DNA of 33,506 nucleotides from JBBKWJ01 sp037968895 (GCA_037968895.1 JBBKWJ010000046.1:1-33506), one strand, 5' to 3'. Shown: positions 7,848 to 16,157, numbered from the stretch's first letter. A program made the numbers and translations. The notes: generated by a model not told the origin, from the sequence alone.

Positions 7848-8852
7848 CTAGTTGACCGGAATCGAGAGGGAGTTGAGAACTCGATGTAAGTAGCTCTTCC
7901 CGCTGACCAAGGTCCTTAGGCGGTTATATGGATGCAGTGGCCCGAGATCGGATGGCGATCGTCTGGGTGGGTCGTCTTGTAGTTCACTGAGGTCGTACGA
8001 CAACGCGTACAAAATCAGTCGCTCGGCCAGGTTCGGACTATCGAATAATTCGGGGGCGAGATCAGCAAGCCAGCCGGGGATCATTGCATAATCTTTCGCC
8101 GTTGTGCGCTTCTCGTAATCGGGGGCAACGTGGGCAAAAGGGAAGGCGCAGAATCGGAGCAGTACGTCGAGTTCGAGGTCGAGAGGCGCTGGCCGGCACC
8201 ATTCAAAGTCGAGGATGCCCGAAATTCGTGAGCCGTCCCAGAGCACGTTCTCGAAGGTCAGATCGCCGTGAATGAGGTAGCGCAGCTCCGCGCCGGCGAG
8301 CGCACGTGCGCCTCGTTTGGTCATGACGCGTGCAGCTTCGACCACGCCGTTGTCGACATGAGGCAAGTCAGCGAGCTCGTTCAACGCGACCATAATCGGG
8401 GTTGTCGCAGAGAGAAGGCGCGTGTCGAGCAGCTGGGGGCAGTTTTCGACCGGTGGAGTTGAGCGAGGCGCCAGCGTGCTGTGGATCACCTTCATCGCGT
8501 CGACCAACTGAGTGATCGCGTCGTAGCGCTGGTCCATTGTCAAGTCCGGCCACCAGCGCGAGAGGGGTGAGCCCGGTTTACGAGCGACGATCAAATAGTC
8601 GGACCCGAATTGACCACCGGCCGACACGACGGTTGGCTTCCACGGATACTCCGGAATTGAGCGGAGCAGCATTGCTTCGCGCCGAAGTCTGTTGTTTGGG
8701 TGTCGGTTGACGCGCACGACATGTTGGGTCGACAGAAAGACTTCGTTGCGCGTGCTCGGAGCGCGATGCAAGTGGCTGTCGGCGGGGAGGTCGGCCTCTT
8801 GGAGCGCCCTACGAGCACGGGCGAGCGCAAACTGTGGTGTTTCGTTCTGCAT
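7848..8852 (-). CDS. APH-family phosphotransferase (small-molecule kinase)
   Basis: A 334-aa protein with the aminoglycoside-phosphotransferase/choline-kinase fold. LRYLIHGDLTFENVLWDG contains the catalytic-loop Asp (HGDxxxxN type) and ISGILDFEWCRPAPLDLE the DFG-equivalent Asp; NRLRREAMLLRSIPEY is probably the alpha-C region of the N-lobe. Such kinases phosphorylate aminoglycosides, choline, homoserine or sugars, and nothing visible selects among these. It is upstream of murA on the same strand with 24 nt between, suggesting co-transcription and possibly a cell-wall or resistance link, but that is inference. No clear Shine-Dalgarno precedes the ATG at 8852. Confidence 0.8.
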   Translation of the reverse strand: MQNETPQFALARARRALQEADLPADSHLHRAPSTRNEVFLSTQHVVRVNRHPNNRLRREAMLLRSIPEYPWKPTVVSAGGQFGSDYLIVARKPGSPLSRWWPDLTMDQRYDAITQLVDAMKVIHSTLAPRSTPPVENCPQLLDTRLLSATTPIMVALNELADLPHVDNGVVEAARVMTKRGARALAGAELRYLIHGDLTFENVLWDGSRISGILDFEWCRPAPLDLELDVLLRFCAFPFAHVAPDYEKRTTAKDYAMIPGWLADLAPELFDSPNLAERLILYALSYDLSELQDDPPRRSPSDLGPLHPYNRLRTLVSGKSYLHRVLNSLSIPVN

Positions 8853-8961
8853 GGACTCGGGCGATCAGATCGAGGGACCGGGAAACGTTGCTGCCGTTCA
8901 ATCGGCCTGAGCAGGCAAAAAGTAAGCAGTAGCCAGTGGTTACCTATCGACCGATGCTTCT

Positions 8962-9834
8962 TTAGCGCAGAAGTTGGATACGCAACGCCTCATTGAAGTC
9001 GGCCCAACGCTCGAGCGCCCAAGGTCCAAAATCGTGGTCGGTCAGCACGACGCACGCCGCTCGCGTGTGTTGATCGATCCAGAAGAACGACCCTGCTTGG
9101 CCAAAATGGCCTGCAGTTCGGGGGTGCTGCCCTTCGCCAGTCCAATGGGGCGATTTCAGACCCCGAAGTTCGAACCCAAGACCCCACGAGTTAGGATCTT
9201 GACGGCCGTAACCTGGGAGAACGCCGCTGCGTCCAGGAAACTGCGGGCTCAGCGCAACTTCCATGCTGCTCGCGGTAACAAGAGTCGGAGATCGAATCTC
9301 ATCGCAGAAAAGCATGAGATCGTTGACGGTCGAGGATGCGGCGAACGCAGGTGAACCATTGAGCGCCGTCGACGTCATCCCGAGCGGAGCTAACACCGCC
9401 TCCGCCAGATAGTCGGCGGGCGTAAAGCCAGTTGCGGCGGCGAGAAGGTCGCCAAGAATGTCGAATCCAAGATTCGAATACACGCGTCGTGTTTCGGGCG
9501 CCACATGTGGCCCGGCGGGAGTTGGGCCCAATCCACTCGAGTGACTGAGAAGCTGGCGCACGGTGGCGGACCGTGGTTCACCTGACCAGTCGGCGCCAAG
9601 CAGGGGAGTGACGTCGTGCAGTTCGTCCAAGTGGAGACTGCCCTCTTCGATTGCTACGAGCAGGGCAAATGAGAACAAGGGCTTGGTAAGTGACGCAAGC
9701 CGAAACACTCGGTCGGTTTCACCGAATCGGGCTGCTTCGTCCACCGTCTCGGATCCTCTTACCCACCCCGCACCCACGTGGGGCGCGGGCCATTCGTTTA
9801 GCATGGCTCGGAGGTGGTCGTCAGCTGCGTGCAC
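8962..9834 (-). CDS. Serine hydrolase, class C beta-lactamase/DD-peptidase-like family
   Basis: Penicillin-binding fold hydrolase of about 280-290 aa. The three catalytic motifs are visible: SxxK as ASLTKPLF (Ser and Lys at residues 38 and 41 counted from the ATG at 9804), YxN as VYSNLGF, and an HxG-type third motif in GHFGQAG. No signal peptide is apparent, so it is probably cytoplasmic and more likely an esterase or peptidase than a secreted beta-lactamase. Start choice: the GTG at 9834 includes the helix ADDHLRAMLNEWPAPH typical of this family; the ATG at 9804 is the alternative. A longer frame upstream would run antisense through the cyclase gene and is rejected. It is transcribed divergently from the cyclase with almost no spacer. 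Confidence 0.8.
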   Translation of the reverse strand: MHAADDHLRAMLNEWPAPHVGAGWVRGSETVDEAARFGETDRVFRLASLTKPLFSFALLVAIEEGSLHLDELHDVTPLLGADWSGEPRSATVRQLLSHSSGLGPTPAGPHVAPETRRVYSNLGFDILGDLLAAATGFTPADYLAEAVLAPLGMTSTALNGSPAFAASSTVNDLMLFCDEIRSPTLVTASSMEVALSPQFPGRSGVLPGYGRQDPNSWGLGFELRGLKSPHWTGEGQHPRTAGHFGQAGSFFWIDQHTRAACVVLTDHDFGPWALERWADFNEALRIQLLR

Positions 9835-9864
9835 TCCATCACCGTATCGTCGGGCACCGTAGCG

Positions 9865-10485
9865 ATGCCAGATGGCGCCAGCCCGGAGCCGATCAGCCCA
9901 GACTCGATCAGCCCAGATACGATCATCCGAGTGACCGCTCCGGACTTTGCCTACATGGCTTCGCCCAACACGCATCGCGTGCGACGAACGTTTGGCTTCG
10001 TCGATCTTTCCGGGTTCACGTCGTTCAACAACAGCGCCGGCGATACGCGTGCGGTCGCCGAGTTGTCCGAATTCCGAGCGATTGTGCGCAGCGTCGGCTC
10101 GGCGACAGGCATTCGGGTCGCAAAGTGGCTCGGTGACGGGGCGATGCTTGTTGGACTGGAACCAGCAGCCTTGGTCAGCGCAGTGACGCAAATCATGCGC
10201 CGGATGCATGAACGCAGTGACGGACTCGCTTTGCACGCTGGGGTCGCTGAAGGAAACGTCATCTTGTTCGAAGGTGACGACCACATCGGCACCGCGGTTA
10301 ATATGGCGGCTCGTTTGGCCGACTCTGCCGAACCATGGCAGATCCTGGCCCCGGCCGATCTGATTCCCGGCGCAAGTCGAACCAAAGCGGCGATCGACCC
10401 GATCTTTCTTCCGGGTTTCGATGATCCTGTCGCGGTTGTCGACCTCGCCCTCGTGCCAGCGCTGGTTGAGGCGCTCAACCTGTAG
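9865..10485 (+). CDS. Class III nucleotide cyclase (adenylate cyclase predicted)
   Basis: Single-domain soluble class III cyclase of about 206 aa, predicted to make cAMP from ATP. All catalytic positions can be placed: metal-binding Asp47 (GFVDLSGF) and Asp91 (KWLGDGAM), adenine-selecting Lys87 and Asp139 (GDDHIG), and transition-state Asn146 and Arg150 (VNMAARL). The Asp-Asn-Arg spacing (7 then 4 residues) equals that of mammalian adenylyl cyclase. The N-terminal 35 residues are Pro/Ser/Asp-rich with a short 15-nt tandem repeat (9891-9920). No HAMP, PAS or membrane domain is visible. The start is uncertain: ATG 9865 is chosen, while GTG 9814 and ATG 9955 are in frame. None has a good ribosome site. 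Homodimerisation would be needed for activity. Confidence 0.8.
   Translation: MPDGASPEPISPDSISPDTIIRVTAPDFAYMASPNTHRVRRTFGFVDLSGFTSFNNSAGDTRAVAELSEFRAIVRSVGSATGIRVAKWLGDGAMLVGLEPAALVSAVTQIMRRMHERSDGLALHAGVAEGNVILFEGDDHIGTAVNMAARLADSAEPWQILAPADLIPGASRTKAAIDPIFLPGFDDPVAVVDLALVPALVEALNL
9891..9920 (+). repeat. 15-nt tandem repeat in cyclase N-terminus
   Basis: Two adjacent 15-nt units (9891-9905, 9906-9920) are identical at their first 12 bases (gatcagcccaga) and are followed by a partial third. They encode Ile-Ser-Pro-Asp-Ser/Thr blocks in the disordered N-terminus, and a likely slipped-strand origin explains them. Confidence 0.7.
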
Positions 10486-10546
10486 TATTAGACATCTTTA
10501 CGTTGCATTTCAACAGATTCTCAGAATCGAATCGACAGGACTCCCA

Positions 10547-11704
10547 TTGAGTAGCACCTTCGCCGAACTAGGGGTCGTTGCACCACTGGTTGAGGCCCTC
10601 GCCGACCGTGGTCTCACGACGGCATTCGCCATCCAGGAAGCCGCGATCGCCGACGCGCTCGCTGGCCACGATGTCTGCGGCAAAGCACAGACCGGTTCGG
10701 GTAAGACTCTCGCCTTCGGCTTGCCCACCCTTCAGCGTTTGGCCGATCGTCCAAGGGGCGCCGCTCGGGCCCTCATCCTGGTTCCAACTCGCGAGCTCGC
10801 AACCCAGGTGGTTGAAGAACTCGGTCCGCTCGGTGAGGCACTCGGGCTCACCACTCTCGCCGTCTATGGCGGCGCCGATATCGAAAAGCAGATCGCAGCC
10901 ATCAAAGACGGCGTCGAGATGATTGTGGCCACTCCGGGCCGACTGATCGACCTACTCGAACGGGGCGAAGTATCGGTTGCCGACGTCGAGATCGTGGTTG
11001 TCGATGAAGCTGACCGCATGGCCGACATGGGCTTCTTGCCACAGGTCGAGTGGGTCTTGCGTCGCATCGAAGGCGATCATCAGACCTTGCTTTTCTCGGC
11101 GACCCTCGACGGCGTCGTCGACACATTGGTGAAGCGCTACCAGACCGACCCTGCTCGTCATGAGGTCGAAGACAACGAAGTCACCGTCGATCAGATGAAG
11201 CACCGCTTTATTGGTGTTCACGAGATGGACCGGATGAAGCTTGTTGCCGCCATTGTCGAGTCGTCACATCGCGTCATCGTCTTCTGCAACACCAAGCGAT
11301 TCTGCGATCGTGTCCAGGACGACCTTGACAAGCTCGGCGTACACGCAGAGGCAATTCATGGCGACCTTCGCCAGCGAGCACGTGAGAAGGCCCTCGAGAA
11401 GTTCGGCGATGGCAAGTTGCAGGCGCTCATCGCAACCGATGTTGCCGCCCGGGGTATCCACGTCGACGATGTCGACGTGGTCATCCACCTCGATCTTCCA
11501 GACGACCACAAAACCTACCTCCACCGCTCCGGTCGAACCGCACGCGCTGGTGGCTCCGGCGTTGCCGTCACACTCGTCAAATGGAACCAGGAACTCGAGG
11601 TCAAGCGTCTTCAAAAGCGACTAGGGCTCGACATCCCCATAGTCGAAATGTTCTCGAACGACGAGCGTCTTCGCGACCTCTTCGGCTGGGATCCTGAAGC
11701 GTAA
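10547..11704 (+). CDS. DEAD-box RNA helicase
   Basis: ATP-dependent RNA helicase core of 385 aa with no long C-terminal extension. Motifs in order: Q motif with Gln30 (FAIQEAAI), Walker A AQTGSGKT (47-54), PTRELA (80-85), TPGR (129-132), DEAD (153-156), SAT (184-186), FCNTK, ATDVAARGIHVDDVDVVIH and HRSGRTARAGG. The start is a TTG at 10547 with AGGA (10537-10540) 6 nt upstream; a longer reading frame from 10421 would overlap the cyclase gene and lacks helicase features. It lies 61 nt downstream of the cyclase and 7 nt upstream of the methylase, so it may head an operon with the latter. The RNA target (ribosome assembly, cold-shock mRNA) cannot be told. Confidence 0.92.
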   Translation: MSSTFAELGVVAPLVEALADRGLTTAFAIQEAAIADALAGHDVCGKAQTGSGKTLAFGLPTLQRLADRPRGAARALILVPTRELATQVVEELGPLGEALGLTTLAVYGGADIEKQIAAIKDGVEMIVATPGRLIDLLERGEVSVADVEIVVVDEADRMADMGFLPQVEWVLRRIEGDHQTLLFSATLDGVVDTLVKRYQTDPARHEVEDNEVTVDQMKHRFIGVHEMDRMKLVAAIVESSHRVIVFCNTKRFCDRVQDDLDKLGVHAEAIHGDLRQRAREKALEKFGDGKLQALIATDVAARGIHVDDVDVVIHLDLPDDHKTYLHRSGRTARAGGSGVAVTLVKWNQELEVKRLQKRLGLDIPIVEMFSNDERLRDLFGWDPEA

Positions 11705-11711
11705 GCCATCC

Positions 11712-13391
11712 ATGGTTCGGCCCATCGACCAGCGGTGGGCGACCAGCTTGGTTGCAGCAAACCCCACCACCTCACAAGATGAGTTGGTGGCGTGCGTATC
11801 CGCCCGTGTTAGAGGCGAGGAAGCGCCGCAACTCACAGTGCCGACTGAGCCGCCAGGTGGTTGGCTCAATCCGTGGCTCATCGGACTTGTGCACGAGCAA
11901 GCGGCCCACACGGTTGATCGAAAGCGACGTGGGGCGTGGTACACACCCCGCCCATTGGTTTGCGGCCTCGTCAGAGCTGCCTTTGATGTATTCGGTTCAC
12001 CGCTTCCTGCTCGGGTGCTCGATCCGACGTGCGGGGGAGGAGCCTTCCTCTTGGCCGCCCTCGACGAACTGGTGGCACGCGGCCTCGACCCTGCCGACGC
12101 GCTGCGTCGGGTTCGGGGTAGCGACATCGATAGTGGAGCGGTAGCTGCGAGTCGTCACTCGCTCGCTGCATGGGCCTCGCTCCGAGGGGTCATCGAGTAT
12201 GACCCGGCGCTAGCGGTCGTCGAACTCGATGCGTTGATCGGCTCAGCCTTTGCCGAACCCCCCGACTTGGTAGTCGGCAACCCGCCTTTTGCGTCGCCTC
12301 TGCGCACCGGCGCCATTCCCGAGGTTGCGGCAAGCTACCGGCTGGCGAACGATGAGGTGTTGGGTCCGTACGCCGACCTTGCGAGCATGCATCTTCACCG
12401 GGCGCTGAGTAGCGTCTTCGAGGGCTCGGTCGTGTCACTCGTTCTGCCACAATCGACGCTCTCGTCGCGAGATGTGGCGTCCCTTCGCAGCTACTGCGAG
12501 AACACAGCTGCGCTCAAGTCAGCGTGGGCAACCGACGCGTTTGTCTTTGACGCTGGGGTTCGGGTCTGGGCTCCTACGTTCAAGGTGGGTGGCGCCCAAG
12601 CCGAGGTGGTCGTCTCGGCTGAGCCCGATCCCGTTGTAATCGGGCCTAGGCCGTACGAAGGTTGGGGCCCGCTCGTAGCCGACGCATTGGGGGCTCCGCC
12701 CATAGCGCTTCCCGGCACCGCAGGCACCTTGGCGTCGATCGCAACCGCAACCGCTGGGTTTCGTGACGAGTACTACGGCCTCGCGGCAGCGTGTATCGAT
12801 GGCCCGATCCATCGGGTGAAGCTCGTGACCGTTGGAGCAATCGACCCGTTGTATTGCAGCTGGGAAACTCGACCAATCAAGTTCGCTTCACAGCAGTGGA
12901 CGATGCCTACTATCGATCGTGATCTCGTCGAAGGAAAGGTTGGCCGCTGGCTTGATGGGCGTCTTGTGCCGAAAGTGTTAGTGCCAACGCAGACCAAGGT
13001 GCTTGAGCCATTCGTCGACCGGATAGGCGACATTGCGCCGTCCACTCCGCTTATTGCGGTACACGGAGATGCAGACGAGCTGTCTCAGATTGCCGCAGTA
13101 CTACTTGCACCGCCCGTCGTGGCCTGGCTCTACCGTCGGTGCTTCGGGGCCGCAATGTCTGGCGACTCGATCAAGGTGTCGGCCAGAGCCCTGCTTGAGG
13201 TGCCGCTGCCAGCCGACAACGTTCGGTGGCGGGAGGCAGCCGAAGTCGTATCGCGAAGCCTTGGAACTGATCCCGTTAGCGCGTGGCACGACTCGGTTCG
13301 TGTGGCTCGAATTATGAACTCTGCCTACGGCGGAGCCGAGAGCACTTTCGAGTGGTGGCTGCGACGCCTGGGGCCGAGTCCCTCGAGTTGA
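11712..13391 (+). CDS. Orphan N6-adenine DNA methyltransferase
   Basis: Probable S-adenosylmethionine-dependent N6-adenine DNA methylase, 559 aa. The N-terminal part has the GAWYTPRPLV entry segment (74-83), SAM-binding motif I VLDPTCGGGAFLLAAL (102-117), the acidic motif GSDID (136-140) and the catalytic NPPF (190-193). The C-terminal half has a stretch near residues 455-500 (LAPPVVAWLYRRCFGAAMSGDSIKVSARAL) that resembles the end of TaqI/Eco57I-type recognition domains. No endonuclease or specificity gene is beside it; neighbours are a helicase and metX. It may therefore serve an epigenetic role, but a degenerate restriction enzyme cannot be excluded. It starts 7 nt after the helicase stop without a clear ribosome site. 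Confidence 0.8.
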   Translation: MVRPIDQRWATSLVAANPTTSQDELVACVSARVRGEEAPQLTVPTEPPGGWLNPWLIGLVHEQAAHTVDRKRRGAWYTPRPLVCGLVRAAFDVFGSPLPARVLDPTCGGGAFLLAALDELVARGLDPADALRRVRGSDIDSGAVAASRHSLAAWASLRGVIEYDPALAVVELDALIGSAFAEPPDLVVGNPPFASPLRTGAIPEVAASYRLANDEVLGPYADLASMHLHRALSSVFEGSVVSLVLPQSTLSSRDVASLRSYCENTAALKSAWATDAFVFDAGVRVWAPTFKVGGAQAEVVVSAEPDPVVIGPRPYEGWGPLVADALGAPPIALPGTAGTLASIATATAGFRDEYYGLAAACIDGPIHRVKLVTVGAIDPLYCSWETRPIKFASQQWTMPTIDRDLVEGKVGRWLDGRLVPKVLVPTQTKVLEPFVDRIGDIAPSTPLIAVHGDADELSQIAAVLLAPPVVAWLYRRCFGAAMSGDSIKVSARALLEVPLPADNVRWREAAEVVSRSLGTDPVSAWHDSVRVARIMNSAYGGAESTFEWWLRRLGPSPSS

Positions 13392-13415
13392 TCCGCTGGC
13401 CTCGGTCGTGCTCGG

Positions 13416-13421
13416 TACACT
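13416..13421 (+). promoter_or_regulatory. Probable -10 box (TACACT) of leaderless metX mRNA
   Basis: TACACT matches TANNNT and ends 6 nt before the metX ATG at 13428. No Shine-Dalgarno lies between, and the gap after the methylase stop is only 36 nt, leaving no room for a SAM riboswitch. No convincing -35 is visible. Confidence 0.4.
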
Positions 13422-13427
13422 CCTCCA

Positions 13428-14639
13428 ATGGCCGACCGGGACCACCCTCTTCGACGAACGCCCCATGAGGCGGCGGCAATCCCTGCTTCGGGTGCCTGGT
13501 CGCAAGGAGATGCAATTGGCCATCGTCAGTTCGCGACCGTGTCGGCCGGCCGCCCTTTTGCGCTCGAAGGTGGCGGTTCGCTGGCCGAGGTGACCGTTGC
13601 CTACGAAACATGGGGTGAGCTTGACCCTGACGCATCGAACGCAGTGCTCGTCTGTCATGCGTTGACTGGGGATTCTCATGCGGCTGGAAAATCTGGGAAG
13701 GGTCACCCCACCTCTGGATGGTGGGACTCCATCATCGGGCCGGGGAAGGCGCTCGACACCGATCGCTACTTCGTGGTCTGCGTAAACGTGCTCGGGGGCT
13801 GCCAAGGATCAACTGGTCCTTCGTCGCTTCACCCCGATGACGGCCTGCCGTATGGCAGCCGGTTCCCGGTCATAACGACAAGAGACATCGTGCGGAGCCA
13901 GCAACTGCTAGCTCGCTCGCTCGGAATTGCCCGTTGGTTGAGCGTTATCGGCGGATCGATGGGGGGCATGCAAGCACTCGAATGGGCCTGCATGTTTCCC
14001 GAGCAGGTCGGTTCGCTCGTCTCCCTCGCGTCCTGCGCTGCTGCATCGCCTCTACAGATCGGCTGGAGCGAGGTCGGCCGGCTGGCGATCGCCCAAGATC
14101 CAAAGTGGAACGGCGGCGACTACTACGACGCCCCAGACGGCGAAGGTCCGACCGAAGGGCTCATGCTTGCTCGTCGAATCGCACAAATCCACTACCGCGC
14201 TGATCAGTCATATCAAGATCGTTTCGGTCGCTCGTCGGTCGAGGGCCGCGAACGGTTCGATCTCTGGGGTAGATATCAGATTGAAAGTTACCTCGACTAC
14301 CACGGCCAGCGGCTTGCTCGTCGATTCGATGCCAACAGCTATCTGATTCTCAACAAGGTAATGGACCTTCACGACGTCGGGCGTGGTCGAAATGGTGTTC
14401 GCCGAGCGCTACAGCGTGTGTCGTGCCCAACGCTTGTGGTCACCATTGATTCCGATGCGCTGTATACGCCGCGGCAGCAAACTGAACTCTACGAAGGCCT
14501 CGTTGCCGCAGGGGTCGAAGTCGAATTGAAGGGCATCACATCAACCCATGGTCACGATGGCTTCCTGCTCGAGTTCAAACAGCTCGCCCCCATGCTCGAT
14601 CGCTTTGTCGGCGACGCCTACAAGATGCAGCAGCAATAG
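13428..14639 (+). CDS. metX: Homoserine O-acetyltransferase
   Basis: Acetyl-CoA-dependent activation of L-homoserine for methionine synthesis, an alpha/beta-hydrolase-fold enzyme of 403 aa in the cytoplasm. The catalytic triad is placed as Ser177 (IGGSMGGMQALEW), Asp343 (TIDSDALYTP) and His376 (STHGHDGFLLE). The oxyanion and substrate-binding segments VCHALTGDSHAAG, GWWDSIIGPG and NVLGGCQGSTGPSS are all typical of MetX. Some enzymes annotated as MetX use succinyl-CoA; actinobacterial members usually use acetyl-CoA, so acetyl is inferred. The usual partner metY is not adjacent. The ATG lacks a ribosome site and is probably translated leaderless. It is followed 2 nt later by the glycosylase gene. 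Confidence 0.93.
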   Translation: MADRDHPLRRTPHEAAAIPASGAWSQGDAIGHRQFATVSAGRPFALEGGGSLAEVTVAYETWGELDPDASNAVLVCHALTGDSHAAGKSGKGHPTSGWWDSIIGPGKALDTDRYFVVCVNVLGGCQGSTGPSSLHPDDGLPYGSRFPVITTRDIVRSQQLLARSLGIARWLSVIGGSMGGMQALEWACMFPEQVGSLVSLASCAAASPLQIGWSEVGRLAIAQDPKWNGGDYYDAPDGEGPTEGLMLARRIAQIHYRADQSYQDRFGRSSVEGRERFDLWGRYQIESYLDYHGQRLARRFDANSYLILNKVMDLHDVGRGRNGVRRALQRVSCPTLVVTIDSDALYTPRQQTELYEGLVAAGVEVELKGITSTHGHDGFLLEFKQLAPMLDRFVGDAYKMQQQ

Positions 14640-14641
14640 TC

Positions 14642-15424
14642 GTGCCTGAAGGCGTAGAGATCGAGTACTACCGGCGTGCTGCCGACCGGGCGTTAGGTCG
14701 CGAGATCGCATCTATCGATGCCTCCGACACGTGGTTTACAAAGGAAGGAACCACGCAGGAGTCGTTGGACGACGCCCTGATTGGTGAAACCGTCATCGCC
14801 ACGAGACGAATTGGAAAACTGCTCATTCTCGATATCGGCAATGGCGCTCGACTTGGCCTTCGTTTTGGCATGACGGGGCGCATCCTCGTCGATGGCAAAG
14901 GCCCCATCGAGTATCTCGAATACTCTTCGAAGCGGGACGAAGCGGCGTGGGACCGGTTCACCTTGCACTTTGTCGACGGCGGCGACCTACGAATTCGTGA
15001 TCCGCGCCGGCTCGGCGGGGTAATCCTCGACCCAAACGAAGATGCGCTTGGCCCCGACGCCTTCACCGTCGCTCCGAAGCACTTTCGAACCAGGGTTGCC
15101 TTTGGTCCAGTTGCTATCAAGGCCCGATTGCTCGATCAGTCCCGAGTCGCTGGTATCGGCAACCTCATTGCTGATGAGACACTTTGGCGAAGCGGCATCG
15201 ATCCGGCTCGCCCGGCACAGGAGCTGAGTGATGCCGAAGTGAAGAGGTTGCACCGGCATTTGAAGCGGGTTCTTGCTGATTTTGTGCGCGACGGCGGGTC
15301 GCACTCTGGCAAGTTGCAGGCCTCTCGGGTGCGGGGCGGTTGCTGCCCCCGATGCGGGCAAGTGCTCGACCGTCGCGAAATTGGTGGTCGAACGACCTTC
15401 TCCTGTCCGCACCATCAGGCCTGA
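14642..15424 (+). CDS. Fpg/Nei family DNA glycosylase
   Basis: Base-excision repair glycosylase/AP lyase for oxidised bases, 260 aa. The start is a GTG, which after Met removal exposes the catalytic Pro2 with Glu3 (PEGVEIE). Lys59 (RRIGKLLILDI) is the conserved beta-hairpin lysine, RVAGIGNLIADETLWRSGI is the helix-two-turn-helix region, and the C-terminus has a zinc finger CPRC (235-238) ... CPHH (255-258). The last Cys of the usual CxxC-x16-CxxC is replaced by His258, a ligand that can still bind zinc. Whether it is Fpg-like (8-oxoG) or Nei-like (pyrimidines) is not decided here. Only 2 nt separate it from metX, so the pair is probably co-transcribed. Confidence 0.9.
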   Translation: MPEGVEIEYYRRAADRALGREIASIDASDTWFTKEGTTQESLDDALIGETVIATRRIGKLLILDIGNGARLGLRFGMTGRILVDGKGPIEYLEYSSKRDEAAWDRFTLHFVDGGDLRIRDPRRLGGVILDPNEDALGPDAFTVAPKHFRTRVAFGPVAIKARLLDQSRVAGIGNLIADETLWRSGIDPARPAQELSDAEVKRLHRHLKRVLADFVRDGGSHSGKLQASRVRGGCCPRCGQVLDRREIGGRTTFSCPHHQA

Positions 15425-15444
15425 ATCCGGCTAGCTTTCTTGTT

Positions 15445-15888
15445 GTGTTGATTGCGGGATTACTTGGCCAGGTCGACCTGGCCGCCGACAACCTGAAGCT
15501 CGTTATCTTTGGGCTGCTTATGGTTGCAGCGCTGCTGGCCCTTTTGACGGTGTGGTACTGGCTTCGCACCAAGCCGAGTCCAGTCGTGATCACGTCATCT
15601 GCGAGCTCAGCATTGGCTGGCACCGCATCTGGATCCACGGCAGCAGGAAGTGCTTCAAGCGCTCAACCGTCTGTCGCGTCGGACGATGACGTGTTTGAGC
15701 GCGCGATGGGCGATGACTTCGATCCCGACTCGGTATGGGCTGATTCAACCGCCAGCACGGCTCCTGCTGTGCAGCACGAGGTCATTGTCCCTGCTGTTCC
15801 GTCTGTCTTCGATCGCCTTGACGACGATGAAGAGATGTCGGCCGAGGAATGGCTCTCTATAACCGGACCAGACCAGAGAGCTGATTAG
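15445..15888 (+). CDS. Small membrane protein with acidic cytoplasmic tail
   Basis: Unrecognised protein of about 147 aa. The first 15 residues are hydrophobic (LIAGLLGQVD), then a clear transmembrane helix (LKLVIFGLLMVAALLALLTV) ends in WYWLRTK, after which comes a Ser/Ala/Thr-rich spacer and an acidic tail with DDDVFERAMGDDFDPDSVWAD and DRLDDDEEMSAEEWLSITG. The start is uncertain: GTG 15445 is used, but an unusual CTG at 15421 overlapping the glycosylase stop, or ATG 15352 inside it, would add a fuller first helix (NPASFLVVLIAGLL). It lies directly after the glycosylase gene. Acidic segments of this sort often bind partner proteins, but no role is known. Confidence 0.55.
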   Translation: MLIAGLLGQVDLAADNLKLVIFGLLMVAALLALLTVWYWLRTKPSPVVITSSASSALAGTASGSTAAGSASSAQPSVASDDDVFERAMGDDFDPDSVWADSTASTAPAVQHEVIVPAVPSVFDRLDDDEEMSAEEWLSITGPDQRAD

Positions 15889-15948
15889 CCAACACCTGAC
15901 TTGCATCAGAAACGGCTCGAGGCGGAGTGGAAACCGATTCGGGGTCGC

Positions 15949-15954
15949 TATGAT
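15949..15954 (+). promoter_or_regulatory. Probable -10 box (TATGAT) of tRNA-Gly
   Basis: TATGAT lies 11 nt before the first base of the tRNA, a good -10 match and spacing. I found no convincing -35 at 16-19 nt upstream. Confidence 0.5.
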
Positions 15955-15965
15955 TCTTTGCTCAC

Positions 15966-16041
15966 GCGGACGTAGCTCAGTTGGTAGAGCATCACCTTGC
16001 CAAGGTGAGGGTCGCCAGTTCAAATCTGGTCGTCCGCTCCA
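15966..16041 (+). tRNA. tRNA-Gly (anticodon GCC)
   Basis: A 76-nt cloverleaf. The acceptor stem GCGGACG pairs with CGTCCGC, followed by discriminator T and an encoded CCA (16039-16041). The D-arm is AGCTCAGTTGGTAGAGC, the anticodon stem-loop CACCTTGCCAAGGTG with GCC at 15999-16001, and the T-arm contains GTTCAAATC. All stems pair by eye. It is followed by its own terminator and then by accessory genes, a common integration context. Confidence 0.96.
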
Positions 16042-16043
16042 TA

Positions 16044-16070
16044 GAAACGCCCTGCTCTGCAGGGCGTTTC
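16044..16070 (+). terminator. Intrinsic terminator after tRNA-Gly
   Basis: A perfect 12-bp stem (16044-16055 with 16059-16070) and a 3-nt loop (tct), beginning 2 nt after the encoded CCA. The lower stem is A/T (gaaa...tttc) and is followed by gaggtttt. Confidence 0.85.
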
Positions 16071-16157
16071 GAGGTTTTCGGGCGTGCTCGCGGATTGCCG
16101 ATGTGCAGTGACTTCACGGGCGCATTTCTACGCTGGGTGTCAACGCGCCCCATAGGC

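Noticed and set aside
9835..10284. N-terminal extension of the serine hydrolase antisense to the cyclase.
   Set aside because: The extension is Arg/His-rich with no family similarity, while the opposite strand encodes all cyclase catalytic residues.
13392..13427. Possible SAM riboswitch upstream of metX.
   Set aside because: Only 36 nt separate the methylase stop from the metX start, too short for a known SAM riboswitch.
13101..13805. Minus-strand frame of 234 codons opposite the methylase end and metX.
   Set aside because: Antisense of two genes with clear motifs; basic, domain-free composition.
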